The notes beneath the pieces were generated by a model. The model made no database searches. It was given only the letters and a program-made list of their open reading frames with translations, and had not been told where the DNA came from. Shown here piece after piece: positions 59,521 through 64,000 of a DNA stretch of 64,000 nucleotides. The first letter of the stretch is position 1. Every line of letters begins with the position of its first letter. The DNA is from SSSZ01 sp016790965 (GTDB taxonomy: Bacteria; Pseudomonadota; Gammaproteobacteria; Burkholderiales; Rhodocyclaceae). The stretch is from assembly GCA_016790965.1 (NCBI GenBank), contig JAEUNZ010000025.1, positions 31,375-95,374 of the forward strand, read 5' to 3'. The position numbers and the translations under genes are program-made.

Positions 59521-60492
59521 TCAGGCCAGCAGAGGGACGAACCCCAACCCGGTGGCAGCGGGCAGCGCGAGTCGGCCAGCGGTGATGACGGGCGCCCGGC
59601 CCGTGTCGGCCGCGAACCAGCCGGCGGTCGCCAGCCCGTGGGCCAGGGTTGACCCGGTGACGGCGCCGATGGCAGCAGCCAGGTGGGCGGCGGCGAGAAG
59701 GCCGCAGGCACTTTCCAGGGCCGAGGTCACGATGCAGTCGATGCCGGCCTGCTGGGCCTTGCGCGCGATTTCCAGGCTGGCGCGCAGCCCCCCGTGGCGT
59801 GCCGGCTTGACGATCAGGCGCCGTACGGGTGCCTGGCGGAGAAGGCCTTCCATGTCCTGGCCGGACAGGGATTCGTCCAGGGCCAGGGCGATTTCCGTGC
59901 TGTCCTGGAGCCGGGCGAGCTGTACCGGATCGGGGGTGGCCAGGGGCTCCTCCAGAGACTCGACGGGAAGTTGGCGGCATTCCCTGAGGAAAGTGGCGGC
60001 GGTCGCCTCGTTCCAGGCACCGTTGGCGTCGAGGCGCAACGTGGCTCCGGCGGGAAGTTCCGCAGCCAGGCGGGTCAGCCGGTCGATCTCGGCTGCCAGG
60101 GGTGCGCAGCCCGTCTTGATTTTCAGGACCGAGTAGCCGGCAGCGCAGACTTCCCGCAGTTCGCTCGGGGTAAGGGACAGGATGGCGCCCAGGGATGCAT
60201 TGACCGGAACGTCGGGTGCCGTGGCGCATCCAGCCAGCCAGGCCGCCAGGGGTACCCCGGCCGCCTGGGCCTCCAGGTCCAGGGCGGCGCAGGACTCGGC
60301 GTGGCGGGTGGCTTGGGTTTCGTCTATGCCGGCCTCGGGCAGCGGAGCGCAGTCACCCCAGCCGATGCGACCGTCGGCGGCCTCGAGGCACAGGAGATGC
60401 CCGCGGCGGCCATCGAGACGGCCGCGGGAACTTTCCCAGGGCCGCAGCAGCGGCAGGCCGTAGGGCAGCCAGCGGGCGGTAACCGGAATCAA
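59521..60492 (-). CDS. menC: o-Succinylbenzoate synthase
   Basis: An enolase-superfamily dehydratase that forms o-succinylbenzoate. The 323-residue protein shows the catalytic Lys pair in SVLKIKTGC, metal ligands LRLDANGAW (Asp), SLEEPL (Glu) and ALDESL (Asp), and the second catalytic Lys in RLIVKPARHGG. Its start overlaps the menB stop by 4 bp. The gap to menE is taken up by a repeat element. Confidence 0.94.
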   Translation of the reverse strand: MIPVTARWLPYGLPLLRPWESSRGRLDGRRGHLLCLEAADGRIGWGDCAPLPEAGIDETQATRHAESCAALDLEAQAAGVPLAAWLAGCATAPDVPVNASLGAILSLTPSELREVCAAGYSVLKIKTGCAPLAAEIDRLTRLAAELPAGATLRLDANGAWNEATAATFLRECRQLPVESLEEPLATPDPVQLARLQDSTEIALALDESLSGQDMEGLLRQAPVRRLIVKPARHGGLRASLEIARKAQQAGIDCIVTSALESACGLLAAAHLAAAIGAVTGSTLAHGLATAGWFAADTGRAPVITAGRLALPAATGLGFVPLLA

Positions 60493-61316
60493 GGCCGTTT
60501 GCGGAAAGGAGTGAAATCGGGAGAGCGGCGTTCAAGCCAGGCGTTGCGGCCTTCCTGGCCTTCCTGGGTCATGTAGAACAGGCCGGTGGCGTTGCCCGCC
60601 AGTTCCTGGATTCCCGCCAGGCCGTCGGTGTCGGCGTTGAAGCCCGCCTTCAGCATGCGCAGGGCCATGGGCGAGAGTTGCAGCATCTGGCGGCACCAGG
60701 CGACGGTTTCCTCCTCCAGTTGTTCCAGCGGCACTACGGCGTTGACCAGACCCCAGTCGAGGGCCTGGGCGGCGTCGTACTGGCGGCAGAGGAACCAGAT
60801 TTCCTTGGCCCGCTTCATGCCGATGGTGCGGGCCAGGAGGCCGGCGCCCAGACCGGCGTCGAAGGAGCCGACCCGCGGCCCGGTCTGGCCGAATCGGGCG
60901 TTTTCGGCGGCGAGGGTGAGATCGCATACCAGATGCAAGACGTGGCCGCCGCCCACGGCGTAGCCAGCTACCATGGCTACGACCGGTTTGGGCAGGCGGC
61001 GGATCTGCATTTGCAGGTCGAGGACATTGAGGTGGGGGGTTCCCCCTTCATCGATGTATCCCTCATCGCCACGTACCTTCTGGTCGCCGCCTGAGCAGAA
61101 GGCCTCGTGTCCGGTGCCGGTGAGGATGATGGCGCCAATGGCGTTGTCGTGGTGGGCGCGATGGAAGGCGTCTAAGAGTTGGGCGACAGTTTCGGGCCGG
61201 AAGGCGTTGCGCCGCTCGGGACGGTCTATGGCGATGCGGGCGATGCCTTCGGCGGCCTCGAAGCGGACATCGGAATAGTCGGCCAGAGGCTGCCAGGAAA
61301 GAGCGGTGCGGATCAT
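60489..61316 (-). CDS. menB: 1,4-Dihydroxy-2-naphthoyl-CoA synthase
   Basis: A crotonase-fold enzyme that closes the naphthoquinone ring from o-succinylbenzoyl-CoA. The 275-residue product contains the MenB signatures AFCSGGDQKVRGDEGY, VAMVAGYAVGGGHVLHLVCDLT, QTGPRVGSFDAGLGAGLLAR and KAKEIWFLCRQY-like residues (KRAKEIWFLCRQYDA). Length is normal. It heads the men series menB-menC-(element)-menE-menF-menD. menH, menA and the methyltransferase are not in the window. Confidence 0.96.
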   Translation of the reverse strand: MIRTALSWQPLADYSDVRFEAAEGIARIAIDRPERRNAFRPETVAQLLDAFHRAHHDNAIGAIILTGTGHEAFCSGGDQKVRGDEGYIDEGGTPHLNVLDLQMQIRRLPKPVVAMVAGYAVGGGHVLHLVCDLTLAAENARFGQTGPRVGSFDAGLGAGLLARTIGMKRAKEIWFLCRQYDAAQALDWGLVNAVVPLEQLEEETVAWCRQMLQLSPMALRMLKAGFNADTDGLAGIQELAGNATGLFYMTQEGQEGRNAWLERRSPDFTPFRKRP

Positions 61317-61351
61317 GATGGACGCTTGAGTGAAAAGGCGATTGTAGAACC

Positions 61352-61369
61352 TCGCCGGGTACCCGGCGA
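61352..61369. promoter_or_regulatory. 18-bp perfect palindrome between divergent genes
   Basis: TCGCCGGG-TA-CCCGGCGA is perfectly symmetrical. It lies 36 bp upstream of menB and 124 bp upstream of the divergent receiver-GGDEF gene. It could be an operator for a dimeric regulator of menB or of both genes. No known regulator motif recognised. Confidence 0.45.
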
Positions 61370-61492
61370 AAGATAGCCTCCCCTGCCGACACCGTTCCTT
61401 GATTTTGATATACAGTGACGGAAAAGAAGAAACTAAGCATTTAGTAATAGTGTGCCGCCCAGGGGGAATCGGCGGGTGGCACTGGAAGAGAC

Positions 61493-62764
61493 ATGAACGA
61501 CCTGCCTCGCGTACTTATCGTCGACGCCTCCCGCGTCATCCGGGCATCTCTGTCCAAATACCTCAGTACTTTTTTCGATATCCGTGAAGAAGCCAATGGC
61601 GAGTCCGCCTGGCAGACTCTGGTGCTCGATTCGTCCATCGTTGCGGTCATCTCGGGTGCATCGATGCCCAAGCTCGATGGTTTTGGGCTGGTCGAGCGCA
61701 TGCGGGGAAGCAAGCTTGCCCGACTGCGCGCCACGCCCTTTTATCTGATCGTCTCCGATGTGGTGGGCGAGGGCGAGCGCCAGCAGGCGCGCATCCGGGG
61801 CGTGACCGATTTTCTCCAGAAGGGCATGGCCAGCGCCCAGATCGGAATTCTGGTAGCCGCCATCCGCGCGTCTGCCGGCGCCCAGACCGCGGACGCCAAT
61901 GGCGGTGATCCGGCCGGTGCTGACCTTGCCGTGACGACCGTGGCCGAGGAGGATTGCGTCGGTACCGCGAGCAACCTGGGCATCAGCGACATCATGGGCC
62001 AGTTGGGCCGGATGGCGGGCATGTCGGGCATCACGGCCAGCGACGTGATGGGGGTGGTGCGGCCGGCGCCGGATTTTCCGCCCCGGGCCGAAGTCGAGCA
62101 GGCTCTGGCCAAACTGCTGGTGGCGGAGGGTGGTCATGCCGTCGGCGTGTTGGTCTTCGGGCTGGATAGTTATTCCCGGGTCGTAGGGCGCTTTGGCAGC
62201 GAATTGGGCGACAAAATCGCCGTGAAGTTCGGCCGTCTCTTGGCCAACAAGATCCGCACCGATGACACCATCGGTGCCTTCCTGCCCGGGCGTGTGGCCA
62301 TCGTTGCCCCTGGAACCAACCGTGCGCTGTGCGCGAGCTTCGCGGAGCGGGTCTGCAAGGGGCTCGCTGCGGCGCAGATTTCCATCCGAGGCGAGAGGGT
62401 GGATATGACGGTGAGCGTGGGCATCGCCACCCTGCCCGAGGATGGCGTGGCGCTTTCGGCCGACGATTTCCTGACCCTGGCCAACGGCCGCATGGAAGCG
62501 GCCCTGAAGGCGGGCGGCAATCGCGTCGAATCTGGCGAAGCACGGCGGGGCGAAGATTTCCGCAAGGACGAATTCGTCCTCAAACTGAAGGAGCTGCTCG
62601 CTTCGGTGCCTCCACAGGCCCTGCAGCCTTGCCTGGGGAGCGTGGGATTGCAGATCGTGCCGATGCTCAAGCAGATCGACCTGGCCTTCAACCTGGGCCT
62701 ACCGGTGGACGATATCGAGCGCAAGCTCTGGTCCCGGGCACGGTCGGAACGGATGATGGGATAG
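61493..62764 (+). CDS. Degenerate receiver plus degenerate GGDEF protein
   Basis: A 423-residue protein. The N-terminal receiver-like domain keeps Asp11 and a Lys (FLQKGM) but has Ala12 in place of the second acidic residue and Gly55 (ISGASMPKLDG) in place of the phosphoacceptor Asp. After a linker, a GGDEF-like domain (about 200-345) shows the fold (LVFGLDSYSRVVGRFGS, VSVGIATLPEDG), but PGRVA stands where GGDEF should be. It should therefore neither be phosphorylated normally nor make c-di-GMP; more likely it binds a ligand or protein. It is divergent from menB, with a bidirectional terminator downstream. Confidence 0.85.
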   Translation: MNDLPRVLIVDASRVIRASLSKYLSTFFDIREEANGESAWQTLVLDSSIVAVISGASMPKLDGFGLVERMRGSKLARLRATPFYLIVSDVVGEGERQQARIRGVTDFLQKGMASAQIGILVAAIRASAGAQTADANGGDPAGADLAVTTVAEEDCVGTASNLGISDIMGQLGRMAGMSGITASDVMGVVRPAPDFPPRAEVEQALAKLLVAEGGHAVGVLVFGLDSYSRVVGRFGSELGDKIAVKFGRLLANKIRTDDTIGAFLPGRVAIVAPGTNRALCASFAERVCKGLAAAQISIRGERVDMTVSVGIATLPEDGVALSADDFLTLANGRMEAALKAGGNRVESGEARRGEDFRKDEFVLKLKELLASVPPQALQPCLGSVGLQIVPMLKQIDLAFNLGLPVDDIERKLWSRARSERMMG

Positions 62765-62796
62765 GGAGCGTTCCCCGGGGTGCGCGCGAGGGTGCG

Positions 62797-62826
62797 AAAA
62801 AAGGCCGGATCGCTCCGGCCTTTTTC
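62797..62826. terminator. Bidirectional intrinsic terminator
   Basis: GGCCGGA-TCGC-TCCGGCC is flanked by AAAAAA on the left and TTTTT on the right, so it works on both strands. It separates the convergent receiver-GGDEF gene and fumarase gene. Confidence 0.9.
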
Positions 62827-62856
62827 TGGGGTTCCGACAGCCCTTCCGAGGTTCCG

Positions 62857-64000
62857 TCAGGCCTTGACCGGAATCTTGCCGATCTTGACCTGCCATTCCC
62901 TGGGGCCGGTTTCGTGGACCGAAGTGCCGGAAGAGTCGACGGCCACGGTGACCGGCATGTCCTGCACGTCGAACTCGTAGATGGCTTCCATGCCAAGATC
63001 GGCGAAACCCACCACCTGGGCCGACTTGATGGCCTTGGCCACCAGGTAGGCGGCGCCGCCGACGGCCATCAGGTAGGCGGACTTGTTGTCCTTGATGGCC
63101 TCGATGGCGACCGGGCCGCGCTCGGATTTGCCGATCATGGAGATGAGGCCGGTTTTCTCCAGCATCATGCGGGTGAATTTGTCCATGCGGGTGGCGGTGG
63201 TGGGACCGGCGGGACCGACCACTTCGTCCCTCACCGGGTCCACGGGGCCGACGTAGTAGATGACGCGGTTGGTGAAGTCCACGGGCAGCTTCTCGCCCTT
63301 GGCCAGCATGTCGGCGATGCGCTTGTGGGCGGCGTCGCGGCCGGTGAGCATCTTGCCGTTGAGGAGAATCTTCTGGCCCGGCTTCCAGGAAGCGACTTCT
63401 TCCTTGGTCAGGGTATCGAGATTGACCCGGGTGGCGGACTTGAGGTCTGGCGTCCAGGTGACGGCGGGCCAGTCTTCCAGCTTGGGCACTTCCAGCTTGG
63501 CGGGGCCGGAGCCGTCCAGGTGGAAGTGGCAGTGACGGGTGGCGGCGCAATTGGGCACCAGGGCCACCGGCAGGTTGGCGGCGTGGCAGGGGTAATCCAG
63601 CACCTTGACATCGAGTACGGTGGTCAGGCCGCCCAGACCCTGGGCGCCGACGCCGAGGGCGTTGACCTTCTCATAGAGTTCGAGGCGCAGTTCCTCGGCC
63701 CGGGTCTTGGCGCCGCGGGCCTTCAGTTCGTGGATATCTACCGGCGCCATGATGGATTCCTTGGCCAGCAGCATGGCCTTCTCCGGCGTACCGCCGATGC
63801 CGATGCCGATGATGCCGGGGGGGCACCAGCCGGCGCCCATTTCCGGGATCTTGTGCAGCACCCAGTCCACCAGGTCGTCGGAGGGGTTGAGCATGGCGAA
63901 CTTGGACTTGGCTTCGGAGCCGCCACCCTTGGCCGCGCAGATCACTTCCACGTGGTGGCCCGGGACGAGCTCGAAGTGGACCACCGCCGGGGTGTTGTCC
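62857..64000 (-). CDS. Class I (iron-sulphur) fumarate hydratase, FumA/FumB type (5' end off window)
   Basis: At least 380 C-terminal residues are present; the start lies beyond the right edge. Class I fumarases interconvert fumarate and malate with a [4Fe-4S] cluster. Visible motifs: GAGWCPPG with one cluster Cys, PNCAATRHCHFHLDG with two more Cys, the alpha/beta domain junction, then the beta-subunit part with LLNGKMLTGRDAAHKRI, YYVGPVDP, VGPAGPTTATRMDKF and GKSERGP. Both subunit types are fused in one chain, as in E. coli FumA/B. It converges on a shared terminator. Confidence 0.95.
   Translation of the reverse strand, partial: DNTPAVVHFELVPGHHVEVICAAKGGGSEAKSKFAMLNPSDDLVDWVLHKIPEMGAGWCPPGIIGIGIGGTPEKAMLLAKESIMAPVDIHELKARGAKTRAEELRLELYEKVNALGVGAQGLGGLTTVLDVKVLDYPCHAANLPVALVPNCAATRHCHFHLDGSGPAKLEVPKLEDWPAVTWTPDLKSATRVNLDTLTKEEVASWKPGQKILLNGKMLTGRDAAHKRIADMLAKGEKLPVDFTNRVIYYVGPVDPVRDEVVGPAGPTTATRMDKFTRMMLEKTGLISMIGKSERGPVAIEAIKDNKSAYLMAVGGAAYLVAKAIKSAQVVGFADLGMEAIYEFDVQDMPVTVAVDSSGTSVHETGPREWQVKIGKIPVKA

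Noticed and set aside
61399..61412. TTGATTTTGATATA upstream of the degenerate receiver gene as an FNR box
   Set aside because: The left half is perfect but the right half is poor and no -10-like hexamer is at the right distance, so it was not counted with the other three.
1..64000. Search by eye for tRNA, rRNA and CRISPR arrays
   Set aside because: No cloverleaf with a GTTCRAATC-type arm, no rRNA core sequence and no regularly spaced direct repeats with unique spacers were seen.

Overview
The window is a GC-rich chromosomal segment that looks betaproteobacterial, most likely Rhodocyclaceae (Dechloromonas/Azospira/Accumulibacter-like). The grounds are a Sec-type (clade II) nitrous oxide reductase cluster, beta-specific small families (DUF3567, DUF3460), RegBA-type redox regulators and a rhamnose-sugar cluster. 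I assigned this by recognising protein families, not by a database search. I see no rRNA, tRNA or CRISPR array.

Layout. Positions 1-5.7 kb, minus strand: nosZ, two c-type cytochromes, nosB and nosD (cut by the left edge). Divergently, at 5.9-7.5 kb, lie a small membrane-anchored protein, a Sco copper chaperone and a PCuAC copper chaperone. One FNR-like box sits between the two groups. Positions 7.8-10.6 kb hold a RegB/RegA-like redox two-component pair and a divergent dihaem cytochrome. Positions 10.8-13.4 kb carry rfbBAC (dTDP-sugar synthesis; rfbD is absent). Positions 14-17.6 kb carry alaA, a GNAT acetyltransferase, hom and a lipoprotein. Positions 17.9-20.5 kb hold a divergent ClpX-like AAA+ ATPase lacking the usual zinc domain, an isochorismatase-like hydrolase, and tandem paralogous small secreted repeat proteins. 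Positions 20.8-31.2 kb, minus strand, hold an AddAB-like helicase/nuclease pair with an envelope protein gene wedged between, uvrA, and a Phd/VapC-type toxin-antitoxin pair. Positions 31.7-36.6 kb hold mltB and the TgpA-like transglutaminase/DUF58/MoxR trio. Positions 36.8-42.5 kb hold putA, DUF3592 and DUF1684. Positions 42.7-47.7 kb hold a hybrid kinase, an HD-GYP protein and a class V aminotransferase. Positions 47.8-50.7 kb hold glutamate dehydrogenase and four small genes. Positions 50.7-54.5 kb hold a NarX/NarL-like pair and a Sel1 / MotA-TolQ-ExbB / DUF2149 set that resembles an ExbBD motor. Positions 54.8-61.3 kb carry menBCEFD for menaquinone. The end holds a degenerate receiver-GGDEF protein and a class I fumarase cut by the right edge.

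The genes suggest a facultative respirer: N2O reduction, copper delivery to CuA-type centres, several cytochromes c, menaquinone alongside presumed ubiquinone, and redox control by RegBA and FNR-type regulators. Three FNR-like boxes have a -10-like hexamer at class II spacing.

The most unusual structure is a dispersed set of five short palindromic elements (at 7.5, 17.6, 40.4, 40.6 and 59.3 kb). Four of the five have CTAG at one or both ends. They share a conserved central hairpin and its 5' flank, but their terminal inverted repeats differ. Other notable items are the ClpX-like protein with altered pore and ClpP-docking loops, the ExbBD-like three-gene operon, and the tandem repeat-protein pair.
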